36,534 bases of DNA from Alphaproteobacteria bacterium (GCA_024642465.1 JAHEBA010000027.1:1-36534), one strand, 5' to 3'; counted from the first letter of the stretch, positions 23,259 to 32,195 are shown. Notes: a model not told the origin generated them from the sequence alone. Made by a program: numbers and translations.

Positions 23259-24338
23259 CTACTGCGCGTCGAAGTCGAGCACCAGCCTGTCCGTCTCAGG
23301 CCGGGCCTGGCAGGCGAGGATGAAGCCGGCTTCCAGTTCCCACGGCTGCAGCGACCAGTTCTGGTCCATGGAGGCTTTGCCTTCCACCACCTTGCAGCGG
23401 CAGGTGCAGCACATGCCGCCAGCGCAGGAATAGGGAATTTCCACGCCATCGCGCTGGGCCGCGCCAAGCACGGTTTCCTTCGCCGGATCCACCTTCAGCT
23501 TGCGCCGGGTACCGTCGAGAATGACCTCCACGTCCGCCCCCGCCACGACGGCCTTGACCGACACGTGCTCGCCGGAGGACTTGCCGTACGGCGTCGGCGT
23601 GAAGATCTCGAAGCGGATGTTTTCGAGCGGCATGCCCATTTCGGTCAAGCCGGTCCGCAATGCCTTGATCATCGGCGCGGGGCCGCACAGGTAGGCTGCG
23701 TCAAAGCCGGTCACGTCGATCAGCTTGCGCGCCTGCATTTCGGCAAGCTTGGCCGCGTCCACCCGGCCTGACAGAAGCTCGCTGTCCTCGTCTTCTTCCG
23801 ACAACACGTGCAGCAGGTTGAGCCGTGTGAGATAGGTGTCCTTGAGAGCATCGAGATCGGCGCGGAACATCACGCTGTCGACGTTGCGGTTGGCATAGAT
23901 CAGGGTGATGTGTGAGGCCGGATTGCCGACCAGCACGGATTTGACGATGGAAAGCACCGGCGTGATGCCGGAGCCAGCCGAGATCATGAGGAAGTGCCAA
24001 GCGTGACCGGGTTCCGCGGTAAACCGGCCATGCGGCGGAGCCACTTCGATACGGTCGCCCGGTTTCAACCCTTGCGCATAGGACGAGAACGCGCCGCCCT
24101 CGACATGCTTGACGCCGATCTCTAGCCCCTCGCCGGGCGCGCAGCAGATCGAATAACTGCGCCGCACTTCCTCGCCGTTCAGCTTCGTGCGCAGCGTCAG
24201 GTACTGGCCGGGCTTGAAGGTGAACTCGGCTTTCAGCGCATCTGGCAGATCGAAGCGGATCGCCTTGGCGTGGGCGGTTTGCGGCCGCACGGCGGCGACG
24301 GTCAGTTCGTGAAACTGTTGCTCGGCCATCGGGCTCAC
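23259..24338 (-). CDS. paaE: 1,2-phenylacetyl-CoA epoxidase reductase subunit PaaE
   Basis: The 359-residue protein is a ferredoxin-NADP reductase-type flavoprotein fused to a plant-type 2Fe-2S ferredoxin. It has FAD-binding RRSYSICCAP, nucleotide-binding LMISAGSGITPVLSI and YLCGPAPM, then C-terminal cluster cysteines in YSCAGGMCCTCRC with the last in FILACQA. PaaE takes electrons from NADPH and feeds the di-iron oxygenase PaaA, which epoxidises the ring of phenylacetyl-CoA. It is the last gene of the paaABCDE operon, starting 2 bp after the paaD stop. An internal ATG three codons in is an alternative start. Confidence 0.96.
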   Translation of the reverse strand: MSPMAEQQFHELTVAAVRPQTAHAKAIRFDLPDALKAEFTFKPGQYLTLRTKLNGEEVRRSYSICCAPGEGLEIGVKHVEGGAFSSYAQGLKPGDRIEVAPPHGRFTAEPGHAWHFLMISAGSGITPVLSIVKSVLVGNPASHITLIYANRNVDSVMFRADLDALKDTYLTRLNLLHVLSEEDEDSELLSGRVDAAKLAEMQARKLIDVTGFDAAYLCGPAPMIKALRTGLTEMGMPLENIRFEIFTPTPYGKSSGEHVSVKAVVAGADVEVILDGTRRKLKVDPAKETVLGAAQRDGVEIPYSCAGGMCCTCRCKVVEGKASMDQNWSLQPWELEAGFILACQARPETDRLVLDFDAQ

Positions 24339-24339
24339 C

Positions 24340-24843
24340 TCAGATGCATTTGAAATAGTCGAACGGCTCGGCGCAGGCCTTGCAGATGTAATGCGCCTTG
24401 CACGGCGTGGAGCCGAACTCGGAAACCTTGTGCGTGTCAGGCGAACCGCAGCGCGGGCAGTTCACCACCGTCTCGCCGAACAGCGCCATCTTCGATTTTG
24501 ACGCGTTGACCGGAGGCGCGATGCCATAGGCACGCAATTTCTCGCGGCCCTCCGCCGTGATCCAGTCGGTGGTCCATGCCGGCGACATGACACGCTCGAT
24601 GCGGGGCTCGAAGCCTGCCTCGCGCAGCGCCGCCTCGATGGCGAGTTCTATCGCCACCACGGCTGGACAGCCGGAATAGGTGGGCGAAACCTTCGCCACC
24701 GCAACGCCATCCTCGATCTCTACCGAGCGCAGGATGCCCAGGTCGGCCACCGTCACGCACGGTACTTCCGGGTCCGGCACGGCAGCGGCTGCCGCCCAGG
24801 CACGGGCGTCATCAAGCGAGCGTATGCCGGCGGCTTGTGCCAT
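24340..24843 (-). CDS. paaD: Phenylacetate degradation protein PaaD
   Basis: From ATG 24843, overlapping the paaC stop (TGATG), the product is 167 residues. The N-terminal MIP18/DUF59-type domain is visible (DPEVPCVTVADLGILRSVEI, SPTYSGCPAVVAIE). A zinc-ribbon-like C-terminus follows with CPRCGSPDTHKVS and YICKACAEPF. PaaD belongs to the paaABCDE set and is thought to help assemble or mature the metal centres of the epoxidase. The cysteines are complete here. Longer upstream frames lie inside paaC and are rejected. Confidence 0.95.
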   Translation of the reverse strand: MAQAAGIRSLDDARAWAAAAAVPDPEVPCVTVADLGILRSVEIEDGVAVAKVSPTYSGCPAVVAIELAIEAALREAGFEPRIERVMSPAWTTDWITAEGREKLRAYGIAPPVNASKSKMALFGETVVNCPRCGSPDTHKVSEFGSTPCKAHYICKACAEPFDYFKCI

Positions 24844-25607
24844 CACCACTTCATGTCCGGGTAGGTGCGTTGCATGTACTGAAGCTCGGCGAGCAGGTGA
24901 CCCATTTCCTCGCCATGCAGCCCGTCGCGCCCGCCCTGTGCGGGGAACGGCACCTCGGGAACATCCAGCCGCGCCTCGTCGAACACCATGCGGACGGTGG
25001 CGTCCCACGCCGGCCTGATGCTGTCGCGGGCCGGCAGGATGTCCGCGTCCACGCACGCCTTGAAGGCAGGCGTGTCGGTGAACAGTTCCGCCGTGTAGCG
25101 GTGCAGCGCATCGACGGCCGCGCGCATCCGGGCCGCGCTCTCATCTGTGCCGTCGCCCAGCCGGATCACCCACTCGCCGCAGTGGCGCACGTGATAGGCC
25201 ATCTCCTTGGCGGCCTTGCCTGCAATGCCTTTGAGCGTCTCGTCGGTGGAGTTCACCGCCGCCCAGTCCCACCAGGGTTTCATGAAGGCGGCAAAATAGA
25301 ACTGGCGCAGGATGGTATGGGCGAAGTCGCCATTGGGCCGCTCCACCAGCAGCAGGTTGCGGTACTCCAGCTCCAGCCTCAGGAAGGCGAGCTTGTCCTC
25401 GTCGCGGCCCTCGCCCTCGACCTGTCCCGCATAGGCATAGATTGCGCGCGCCTGCCCCAGCAGGTCCAGCGCCAGGTTGGTCAGCGCCAGGTCTTCCTCC
25501 AGCATCGGCGCATGGCCAGTCCATTCGCCGACGCGATGGCCGAGGATCAGATGGTCATCGGCCAGTTGAAGCAGCGCGGCGAACAGTTCGTCCCTGCCGG
25601 CCATCAC
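24843..25607 (-). CDS. paaC: 1,2-phenylacetyl-CoA epoxidase structural subunit PaaC
   Basis: The 254-residue protein is a ferritin-like helical subunit: DDHLILGHRVGEWTGHAP, LTNLALDLLGQARAIYAYAG, RPNGDFAHTILRQFYFAAFM, KAAKEMAYHVRHCGEWVIRL, with the C-terminus LAELQYMQRTYPDMKW. PaaC pairs with PaaA as the structural, non-catalytic partner of the epoxidase heterodimer. It overlaps paaB by four bases and paaD by three, so the subunits are translated together. Confidence 0.96.
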   Translation of the reverse strand: MMAGRDELFAALLQLADDHLILGHRVGEWTGHAPMLEEDLALTNLALDLLGQARAIYAYAGQVEGEGRDEDKLAFLRLELEYRNLLLVERPNGDFAHTILRQFYFAAFMKPWWDWAAVNSTDETLKGIAGKAAKEMAYHVRHCGEWVIRLGDGTDESAARMRAAVDALHRYTAELFTDTPAFKACVDADILPARDSIRPAWDATVRMVFDEARLDVPEVPFPAQGGRDGLHGEEMGHLLAELQYMQRTYPDMKW

Positions 25608-25888
25608 ATGTGCCCCACTTCATCGGGAATGTCGTAGAATGTCGGGTGCCGGTAGACCTTGTCGTCAGCTGGCTCGAACATCTCGTCCTGCGCCTGCGGG
25701 TCTGACGCCACGATCTGCGCCGACGGCACCACCCAGATGGAGTTGCCTTCACCCCGGCGGGTATAGACGTCGCGCGCGGCCTGGATGGCGAGACTGGCAT
25801 CAGCCGCATGCAGCGAGCCGACGTGCTTGTGGTGCAGCCCGTTGCGCGGGCGGATGAACACTTCCCAAAGCGGCGTATGGTTCTTCAT
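25604..25888 (-). CDS. paaB: 1,2-phenylacetyl-CoA epoxidase subunit PaaB
   Basis: The 94-residue protein matches PaaB in length and pattern: TPLWEVFIRPRNGLHHKHVG near the start, SLHAADASLAIQAARDVYTR, then the conserved EGNSIWVVPSAQIVAS and a C-terminal Tyr/His/Pro-rich tail. PaaB bridges PaaAC units in the epoxidase complex and is required for activity. It begins 12 bp after paaA stops and overlaps paaC by 4 bases. Confidence 0.95.
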   Translation of the reverse strand: MKNHTPLWEVFIRPRNGLHHKHVGSLHAADASLAIQAARDVYTRRGEGNSIWVVPSAQIVASDPQAQDEMFEPADDKVYRHPTFYDIPDEVGHM

Positions 25889-25900
25889 CTGATCTGCTCC

Positions 25901-26884
25901 TTACTCGGCTGCTACGGCGCGGGCCTTGCGCTTTTCGGCATGGGCAAGGGCTGCCTCGCGCACCCAGGCGCCGTCGTCCCAGGCCTTCCTGCGGTCGGCG
26001 ATGCGGTCGCGGTTCATGCTGCCGCCGCCCTTCACCACGCGCCAGAACTCGTCCCAGTCGATCTTGCCGAAATCGTAAGACCCACGTTCCTCGTCCCACT
26101 TTAGGTCGGGGTCGGGCATTTTCAGGCCGATGAATTCGGCCTGCGGCACGGTCGCGTCGACGAACTTCTGGCGCAGCTCGTCATTGGTGAACCGCTTGAT
26201 CTTCCAGTGCATCGACTGGTCGCCGTGTTGGCTGTCCGAGTCATGCGGGCCGAACATCATCAGCGACGGCCACCACCAGCGGTTCAGCGCATCCTGCGCC
26301 ATGTCCTTCTGGGCCTGCGTTCCCTGCGCGAGTTCCATCATGATCTCGTAGCCCTGGCGCTGGTGGAAGCTCTCTTCCTTGCACACACGGATCATGGCGC
26401 GGGCATAGGGGCCGTAGGAGGTGCGGCACAGCGGGATCTGGTTCATGATCGCCGCACCGTCCACCAGCCAGCCGATGGCGCCGATGTCGGCCCAGGTCAG
26501 CGTCGGGTAGTTGAAAATCGAGGAATACTTGGCCTTGCCGGACAAAAGTTCCTCCGTCATCTGCTCGCGGCTGACGCCGAGCGTCTCTGCCGCCGAGTAG
26601 AGGTAGAGGCCATGTCCGCCCTCGTCCTGGATCTTGGCCAGCAGGGCGATCTTGCGCTTCAAGGTTGGCGCGCGGGTGATCCAGTTGCCCTCCGGCAACA
26701 TGCCGACGATCTCCGAGTGCGCGTGCTGGCCGATCATGCGGATCAGCGTGCGCCGGTAGCCTTCCGGCATCGGGTCGTTCGGTTCGATCTTTTCTTCGGC
26801 ATCGATGCGGCGCTGAAACCGGTCGAGAAACTCCTGGGTTTCCTCAGTCGCCGAATCTGCGCCAATAAGCCCTTGAGAATACAT
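25901..26884 (-). CDS. paaA: 1,2-phenylacetyl-CoA epoxidase catalytic subunit PaaA
   Basis: The 327-residue protein is the di-iron oxygenase subunit that epoxidises the ring of phenylacetyl-CoA, the first ring-attacking step of aerobic phenylacetate breakdown. Candidate iron ligands are visible: Glu58 in [11 protein letters not shown], Glu88 and His91 in KIQDEGGHG, Asp142 in WLVDGAA, and the later [11 protein letters not shown] helix. GGGAGGA precedes the ATG. Only 41 bp separate it from the paaX stop upstream, so paaX-paaABCDE could be one transcript or have a short internal promoter. GTAAC occurs twice in direct orientation at 26911 and 26943, one in each flank of the gap; its meaning is unclear. 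Confidence 0.97.
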   Translation of the reverse strand: MYSQGLIGADSATEETQEFLDRFQRRIDAEEKIEPNDPMPEGYRRTLIRMIGQHAHSEIVGMLPEGNWITRAPTLKRKIALLAKIQDEGGHGLYLYSAAETLGVSREQMTEELLSGKAKYSSIFNYPTLTWADIGAIGWLVDGAAIMNQIPLCRTSYGPYARAMIRVCKEESFHQRQGYEIMMELAQGTQAQKDMAQDALNRWWWPSLMMFGPHDSDSQHGDQSMHWKIKRFTNDELRQKFVDATVPQAEFIGLKMPDPDLKWDEERGSYDFGKIDWDEFWRVVKGGGSMNRDRIADRRKAWDDGAWVREAALAHAEKRKARAVAAE

Positions 26885-26925
26885 GCGTGTCCTCCCGTGA
26901 TCGGCTTAATGTAACAAAAATCTGG

Positions 26926-27771
26926 CTAAACAGCAATATTTCGTAACATGTTGAAGCGGCCAACCACACCTCCCGTCCTGGTTGCCGGCGGCAGGCCCGC
27001 AACATCGAGCCAGCGTTCACTCTGATCCGCCAATCCGGCGTAAAGGCGGCGGACAAGGCCGAGGGCAGTCGCGCCCGGCCAGCCGGCTGGCAGCAGGGCA
27101 GCTGGCAGGTCCGGATCGCGCAGCACGATGCGCCGCCAGTCGTGGATCAGCAGCGTGCGCGCCGCCATCGCGTCTGCGGGGGCAAGACCGGCCGGATCGA
27201 AGCCCTGCCAGTCCGTGATGAATGCCTCGTACTGGACGGCCAGCCGGTCAGGTTTCCACAGGCGCAGCAGCTTCGGCGGAAATGCCGTGCCCTCGCCGTG
27301 GATGACCAGCACGCTGTCCGGCAGCACACCGGATGCCTTGCCCGGTTTCAGCCAGGCCGGATCGCCAATTGGCACGAAACCTTGTGCGAGCAACCGGTCC
27401 GCGTGACCGGCATCGGTGATGGCGACGGTCCAGTCGCCGTGCCATTCGGGCGGGCCGGGCGAATAGATCCGCCGCGTCGCCTCGTCGAACGCAAACCGGC
27501 CTTGCGGGCTGAGTTCGTAAAAGCTGAACCGTCCTTCGCGTTCTCGCACCACCCAGCCGTCCTTGGCCAGCCGCGACAGGGCGGTGCGTACCGCGCCTTG
27601 CTCGATGGCGAGCAGCGCCATGGCGTCCTGCAGCACGCCAAGTGCCACCCGCCCTCCGCGCGGGTTCACCGCATCGCCGAAGAAGGTGACGATGAGCGAC
27701 CACACCCTCAGGCGCCCGTTGCCGTGCAGCCGTGCGATGTGCGTTTCGATGTCTTGCCTTGCGCCACCCAT
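26926..27771 (-). CDS. paaX: PaaX family transcriptional regulator
   Basis: The 281-residue protein has the PaaX layout. An N-terminal winged helix includes LRVWSLIVTFFGDAVNPRGG and QGAVRTALSRLAKDGWVVRERE. A central domain begins RIYSPGPPEWHGDWTVAI, and the C-terminal domain has AFITDWQGFDP and LLIHDWRRIVLRDPDLPAALLP. PaaX represses phenylacetate genes until phenylacetyl-CoA binds. Here it lies directly upstream of paaA on the same strand and only 37 bp from the divergent class IV aminotransferase gene, so it may control that gene too. Many alphaproteobacteria are described with other paa regulators, so its presence is informative. Confidence 0.92.
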   Translation of the reverse strand: MGGARQDIETHIARLHGNGRLRVWSLIVTFFGDAVNPRGGRVALGVLQDAMALLAIEQGAVRTALSRLAKDGWVVREREGRFSFYELSPQGRFAFDEATRRIYSPGPPEWHGDWTVAITDAGHADRLLAQGFVPIGDPAWLKPGKASGVLPDSVLVIHGEGTAFPPKLLRLWKPDRLAVQYEAFITDWQGFDPAGLAPADAMAARTLLIHDWRRIVLRDPDLPAALLPAGWPGATALGLVRRLYAGLADQSERWLDVAGLPPATRTGGVVGRFNMLRNIAV

Positions 27772-27808
27772 GATCTAGTGTGTGCCGCAAGTTCGAGCAG
27801 GGAACAAG

Positions 27809-28747
27809 ATGATGAACGAGCAGGCCCACGGCACCCACACCCACGCCACCGAGGAAGATGCCCGCAATCGCGACATCAGGATCTGGGTGAACGGCGACAT
27901 CGTCCACCGCGACGAGGCCAAGGTGTCGGTCTACGACGCAGGCTTCATGCTGGGCGACGGCATGTGGGAAGGCATTCGGCTGTATAACGGCAAGTGGGCG
28001 TTCTTCGATGCCCACATGGACCGGCTCTATGGCTCTTGCAAGGCAGCCGGCATCGAGATTGGCATGACAAGGGCGGAGATGCTCGCCGCCCTCGACAAGA
28101 CCGCGGCAGCCAACGGCATGACCGGCGACGCGCACTGCCGGCTGATGGTGACCAGGGGCATCAAGGACAAGCCGTTCCAGCATCCGCGCCTGTCCACCTC
28201 CGGCCCGACCATCGTCATCCTGATCGAGCATTCGGTGCCCAAGAAGGACGTGCAGAAGGGCGGCGTGCGGCTGGTGACGGTGCCGCAGGTGAGGGGCATG
28301 CCGATGGCGCAGGACGCCAAGTACAACTCGCACTCCAAGCTCAATTGCGTGCTGGCCTGCCTGCAGGCGGAACGCATGGGCGCCGACGAGGGGCTGATGC
28401 TGGACCCGCACGGCTTCGTCAACACCACCAACGCCTGCAACTTCTTCATCGTCAGGAAGGGCGAGGTGTGGACCTCCACCGGCGACTACTGCATGAACGG
28501 GGTGACCCGCCAGAACGTCATCAACCTGTGCCGCGACAACGCCATCCCGGTGTTCGAGCGCAACTACTCGCTGTTCGACACTTACTCGGCGGATGAGGCG
28601 TTCCTGACCGGCACCTTCGGCGCGCAGACGCCGGTCGCCTCGCTGGACGGTGTGAATATCGGCGAACATGACGGCGCGGGGCCGGTCACGCTGCGGATCA
28701 GGGAGTTGTATGCAGCGCTGGTGAAGAAGAACGTGGGGTTGGGGTGA
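27809..28747 (+). CDS. Class IV PLP aminotransferase (branched-chain / D-amino acid aminotransferase type)
   Basis: The 312-residue protein has the fold-type IV pattern: KVSVYDAGFMLGDGMWEGIR at the start of the core, HMDRLYGSCKAAGI, the PLP lysine in NSHSKLNCVLA, LMLDPHGFVNTTNACNFF, and GVTRQNVINLC. Members transaminate branched-chain, aromatic or D-amino acids, or are 4-amino-4-deoxychorismate lyases. Compared with usual BCATs it has a His/Thr-rich N-terminal extension (HGTHTHATEEDA). Two adjacent ATGs at 27809 and 27812 are possible starts. It diverges from paaX by 37 bp, so an aromatic substrate feeding phenylacetate metabolism is conceivable but unproven. A dispersed repeat follows its stop. 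Confidence 0.88.
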   Translation: MMNEQAHGTHTHATEEDARNRDIRIWVNGDIVHRDEAKVSVYDAGFMLGDGMWEGIRLYNGKWAFFDAHMDRLYGSCKAAGIEIGMTRAEMLAALDKTAAANGMTGDAHCRLMVTRGIKDKPFQHPRLSTSGPTIVILIEHSVPKKDVQKGGVRLVTVPQVRGMPMAQDAKYNSHSKLNCVLACLQAERMGADEGLMLDPHGFVNTTNACNFFIVRKGEVWTSTGDYCMNGVTRQNVINLCRDNAIPVFERNYSLFDTYSADEAFLTGTFGAQTPVASLDGVNIGEHDGAGPVTLRIRELYAALVKKNVGLG

Positions 28748-28777
28748 GGCCAAGCCACGCCACTTTTCCCGTGTGGA

Positions 28778-28813
28778 TCCTCGGGTCGCAGCTTCGCCTT
28801 GCCCGAGAAAGGC
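28778..28813. repeat. 36-bp dispersed repeat, copy 2
   Basis: It begins TCCTCGGGTCGCAG and ends GCCTTGCCCGAGAAAGGC, differing from copy 1 (23211-23246) at about three positions. The CTCGGG/CCCGAG stem remains. Like copy 1 it lies between convergent genes, 30 bp after the aminotransferase stop and 25 bp before the hutC stop. Confidence 0.7.
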
Positions 28814-28837
28814 GGTTTTGTGGGAAGAGGTTCAATT

Positions 28838-29539
28838 CTACACCACCGTCTCCATCACGTATCCCGGCGCATAGGCAAGGCGAACTGCGGTGATCGGCGC
28901 ATCGCCCGCCCACGTGGTGCGGTTGACGATGAACAGCGCTGCACCGGGCTCGCAGTCCAGCAGCCGCGCCTCGGACGTGGAAGCGCTGGCCGCGGAAAAC
29001 GAGAACTCGGCACGCGACAGCGGCATGTGCCGCACCAGCCATTCGTTGGCGCTGACCGCCTCAAGGTCCGCGTTGGCAATCTCCGGCACCACGGCCAGGT
29101 TCACCCAGCGTTCTTCCAGCGCAAACGGCGATCCGTCGGTGCGGTGCAGTGTCCACAGGCCCACGAGAGGGGCGTCGTCCCGCAGGCCGTATTGCGCGGC
29201 AATCGCAGGAGAGGGCGTCATCTCGCGCCGGCCCAGCAGGTCGAACGAATAGCGCGACCCGCGTCCTTCCACGTCCTGCCGGATCACTGGCACTTCGACC
29301 GTCACCTTGCGCACCGGGTTGAGCGTCACCCGGGTTCCGGCCTTGCGCTTGCGCTCGATGAGGCCTGAATCGGCGAGGTCTTGCAGCGCCCGGTTGACGG
29401 TGGCGCGCGCGCAGCCGAATTCGTCCGCCAGCTCCACCTCTCCCGGAATCAGGTCGCCGGGCCGCCACTCGCCCTCGGCGATGCGCCGCATGACCTCGGC
29501 CCGGATCCCCTGCCAGGAGTTGGTGTCAATGGCGGTCAT
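28838..29539 (-). CDS. hutC: Histidine utilisation repressor HutC (GntR family, UTRA domain)
   Basis: From ATG 29539, overlapping the hutF stop, the product is 233 residues. The GntR winged helix is clear (MRRIAEGEWRPGDLIPGEVE, FGCARATVNRALQDLADSGL). A UTRA effector domain follows, with the family-typical segments YSFDLLGRREM, VGLWTLHRTDGSPFALEERW and FIVNRTTWAGDAPITAVRLA. HutC binds urocanate and releases hut promoters. Its position beside hutF and the hutIHU genes makes the assignment strong. Its probable operator is the palindrome at 30927-30952. Confidence 0.95.
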   Translation of the reverse strand: MTAIDTNSWQGIRAEVMRRIAEGEWRPGDLIPGEVELADEFGCARATVNRALQDLADSGLIERKRKAGTRVTLNPVRKVTVEVPVIRQDVEGRGSRYSFDLLGRREMTPSPAIAAQYGLRDDAPLVGLWTLHRTDGSPFALEERWVNLAVVPEIANADLEAVSANEWLVRHMPLSRAEFSFSAASASTSEARLLDCEPGAALFIVNRTTWAGDAPITAVRLAYAPGYVMETVV

Positions 29540-30903
29540 CAAAGGACGTCCATGAGCTGCGCGGTTGCCTTTCCGTAGGCGCACTTGATCGCCTCGCGCG
29601 CCACGTGACGGCCTTGCTTCACAACGTGCCGGCCGGCGGACCACACGTCGCTGACCAGCGACGAGTCTCCGGCGAAGATGAACGTATCGAGCAGCGTGTC
29701 GCCGCTGCGGCCTGCGAGGTCAATGTGGCCCGCATCGAGCGCCACGAGATCGGCAAGCATGCCCGGCGCGATGGCGCCGGACGTGCGACCTGCCGCCTGC
29801 GCCCCGCCGACACAAACGGCTTCGTGCAGGACGCGGCCGGTGGACTTCTCCGGCGTGGCCAGCATGGCCCGGCCCCGGTGATTGAGCCGCTGCGAATATT
29901 CCAGCGTGCGCAACTCCTCAGCCAGCGAGATGCGGATATTGCTGTCCGAGCCCACGCCGTAACTGCCGCCCGCGTCCACGAAGCGAAGTCCGTCGAAAAT
30001 GCCGTCGCCGAGGCTCGACTCGGTTATCGGGCAAAGCCCCGCAACCGCTCCGGTTTGCGCCAGCCTGACCGTTTCGTCCGGCGTCATCTGGGTGGAATGA
30101 ATGAGGCACCAACGCTCGTTGACATTATGTACAGATATAAGCCAGTCGGCTGGGCGCTTTCCCCATGCGGCCTGGACTTCCTCGACCTCCGCCACTTGCT
30201 CCGCCAGGTGCATGTGGATCGGCCTGTCCGGCGCCAGCGACTCGGCAAACTTCAGACCCTGCTGGCTGACAGCGCGCAGGCTGTGCGGCGCAACGCCGAT
30301 GCTGGCATCGCCCGGCAGCTGCTTGAGCGATGCCTTCGCGCCGTCCCACAGCTTGCCGAAGCGGTCGGGGTCATTGCCGAAGCGCACTTGCCCTGGCCCC
30401 AGCGCGCGGCCGTCGCAGCCGCCATGTTCATACAGCACCGGCAGCAGGGTGAGGCCGATGCCGGAGGTGGCGGCAGCGGCGGAAATCCGAGACGAAAGCT
30501 CGGCCAGGTTGCCGTAGGGCGAACCGCCCGGCTGGTGGTGCAGGTAGTGGAATTCGGCCACGGCGGCATAGCCTGCTTCCAGCATTTCCAATTGCACGAA
30601 GGCGGTGATGGCCTCCACGTGCTCAGGGCTCAGGTGATCAAGGAACCGGTACATCAGTTTGCGCCAGGTCCAGAAGCTGTCGGACGGGTCTTCGCCGCGG
30701 CGTTCAGTCAGGCCGGCCATGGCGCGCTGGAACGCATGGCTGTGCAGGTTGACAGGGGCCGGCAGCAGGATGCCGGTTCGCGCACCGCCAGACCTGGTGC
30801 CTGCCTCGACCGACGAAATGACGCCGTTGCCGTCCACGCTCACCAGCACGTCGCGCTGCCAGCCATCGGGCGTGAGTGCCGTTTCGGCCCAGATTTGTTG
30901 CAT
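29539..30903 (-). CDS. hutF: Formimidoylglutamate deiminase HutF
   Basis: From ATG 30903 (MQQIWAETAL) the product is 454 residues, the normal HutF length; longer frames cross the hut operator and are rejected. It is an amidohydrolase-superfamily enzyme: zinc ligands His54 and His56 in VNLHSHAFQRAMAG, PIHMHLAEQVAEVEE, WCLIHSTQMT, and the acid in GVGSDSNIRISL. HutF removes ammonia from N-formimino-L-glutamate to give N-formylglutamate, so this organism degrades histidine by the five-step route that needs HutG. The segment around ISVHNVNERW is encoded by a locally AT-rich patch. It forms a two-gene unit with hutC, divergent from hutI. Confidence 0.96.
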   Translation of the reverse strand: MQQIWAETALTPDGWQRDVLVSVDGNGVISSVEAGTRSGGARTGILLPAPVNLHSHAFQRAMAGLTERRGEDPSDSFWTWRKLMYRFLDHLSPEHVEAITAFVQLEMLEAGYAAVAEFHYLHHQPGGSPYGNLAELSSRISAAAATSGIGLTLLPVLYEHGGCDGRALGPGQVRFGNDPDRFGKLWDGAKASLKQLPGDASIGVAPHSLRAVSQQGLKFAESLAPDRPIHMHLAEQVAEVEEVQAAWGKRPADWLISVHNVNERWCLIHSTQMTPDETVRLAQTGAVAGLCPITESSLGDGIFDGLRFVDAGGSYGVGSDSNIRISLAEELRTLEYSQRLNHRGRAMLATPEKSTGRVLHEAVCVGGAQAAGRTSGAIAPGMLADLVALDAGHIDLAGRSGDTLLDTFIFAGDSSLVSDVWSAGRHVVKQGRHVAREAIKCAYGKATAQLMDVL

Positions 30904-30926
30904 GACCCTCGATTCCGTCATTGACT

Positions 30927-30952
30927 CGATAATATGTCTAGACATAATATCG
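30927..30952. promoter_or_regulatory. Probable HutC operator (26-bp palindrome) between hutF and hutI
   Basis: The core ATGTCTAGACAT is a perfect 12-bp palindrome (30934-30945). Symmetry extends outward to 13 bp on each side, from CG at 30927-30928 to CG at 30951-30952, with one mismatched pair (30932/30947). It lies centrally in the gap between the divergent hutCF and hutIHU units, where a GntR/UTRA repressor would block both promoters. It is AT-rich against a GC-rich background. Confidence 0.75.
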
Positions 30953-30983
30953 CAAACCATAACGGATGCAAGGGATGAATCAC

Positions 30984-32195
30984 GTGGCAGAGGCCGGAAA
31001 GCTGCTGACCAACATGAGGCTCGCCACCATGGCGGCGGCCGGCGCGCCCTATGGGTTGGTCGAGGGCGCCGCAATCGCCATCGAGGCGGGTCGCATCGCA
31101 TGGGCGGGCGCCCACGTTGATCTGCCGCCGCAATATGCGGGTTGGCCGGCGCAGGGCATGGGTGGCCGGCTCGTCACGCCGGGGCTGATCGACTGCCACA
31201 CCCACATCGTGTTCGGCGGCAACCGGGCGCGCGAGTTCGAGATGCGGCTCGAAGGCGCGACCTATGAAGAAATCGCCCGCGCCGGCGGCGGCATCGTCTC
31301 GACGGTGACGGCCACCCGCACGGCGAGCGTCGATGGCCTGGTGGCGGATGCCCTGCCGCGCGTCGATCATCTGCTGGCAGAAGGCGTCACGGCAATCGAG
31401 ATCAAGTCGGGCTATGGCCTCGACATCGACACCGAACTCAACATGCTGCGCGCCGCCCGCCGCATCGAGGCCGAACGGCCGGTGCGCGTGAAAACGACTT
31501 TCCTCGGCGCCCACGCGGTACCGGCGGAATACAAGGACCGCGCGGGTGCCTATATCGACGAGGTTTGCATTCCAGCGCTTGACGCCGCCCACGGCGAAGG
31601 GCTCGCCGATGCGGTGGACGGGTTCTGCGAGGGCATCGCCTTTAGCCCCGCCCAGATCAAGCGGGTGTTCGTGAGGGCTCGCGAGCTGGGCCTGCCCGTC
31701 AAGCTGCACGCCGAGCAATTGTCCAATCTCGGCGGCGCAAAGCTGGCGGCGCAGTATGGCGCGCTGTCGGCGGATCACCTCGAGTATCTCGACGAGGATG
31801 GCGTGAAGGCGATGGCTGCGGCAGGCACCGTTGCCGGCATCGTGCCCGGCGCGTTCTATACCCTGCGTGAGAAGCAGCTTCCGCCCATCGATCTGTTCAG
31901 GAAGCACGGCGTGGCGATGGCCGTGGCGACGGACTGCAATCCCGGCTCCTCGCCGATGACCTCGCTGCTCTTGTCAATGAACATGGCCTGCACCCTGTTC
32001 CGGATGACGCCGGAAGAGGCGCTGGCAGGTGTCACCCGCAGCGCCGCCAGGGCGCTGGGGCTGGACGATTGCGGCACCATCGAGCCCAGCAAGCGTGCCG
32101 ATTTCGCCGTGTGGAACGTCGAGCATCCGGCAGAGCTTGCCTATCGCATTGGTTTCAACCCGCTGCATGAGCGGTCATTCGCAGGCATACCATGA
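30984..32195 (+). CDS. hutI: Imidazolonepropionase HutI
   Basis: I prefer GTG 30984 ([16 protein letters not shown]) because AAGGG lies nine bases upstream. In-frame ATGs at 30966 and 30975 would add six or three residues but lack a spaced ribosome site. The roughly 403-residue amidohydrolase shows [20 protein letters not shown] with metal-binding histidines, [43 protein letters not shown], and [16 protein letters not shown]. HutI opens the imidazolone ring to give N-formiminoglutamate, the substrate of HutF encoded divergently. It overlaps hutH by ATGA. Confidence 0.96.
   Translation: MAEAGKLLTNMRLATMAAAGAPYGLVEGAAIAIEAGRIAWAGAHVDLPPQYAGWPAQGMGGRLVTPGLIDCHTHIVFGGNRAREFEMRLEGATYEEIARAGGGIVSTVTATRTASVDGLVADALPRVDHLLAEGVTAIEIKSGYGLDIDTELNMLRAARRIEAERPVRVKTTFLGAHAVPAEYKDRAGAYIDEVCIPALDAAHGEGLADAVDGFCEGIAFSPAQIKRVFVRARELGLPVKLHAEQLSNLGGAKLAAQYGALSADHLEYLDEDGVKAMAAAGTVAGIVPGAFYTLREKQLPPIDLFRKHGVAMAVATDCNPGSSPMTSLLLSMNMACTLFRMTPEEALAGVTRSAARALGLDDCGTIEPSKRADFAVWNVEHPAELAYRIGFNPLHERSFAGIP

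Noticed and set aside
30125..30140. AT-rich TTATGTACAGATATAA inside hutF as a second HutC site
   Set aside because: It shares only a TGTACA palindrome with a vague resemblance to the main operator, and it lies within coding sequence; too weak to assign.
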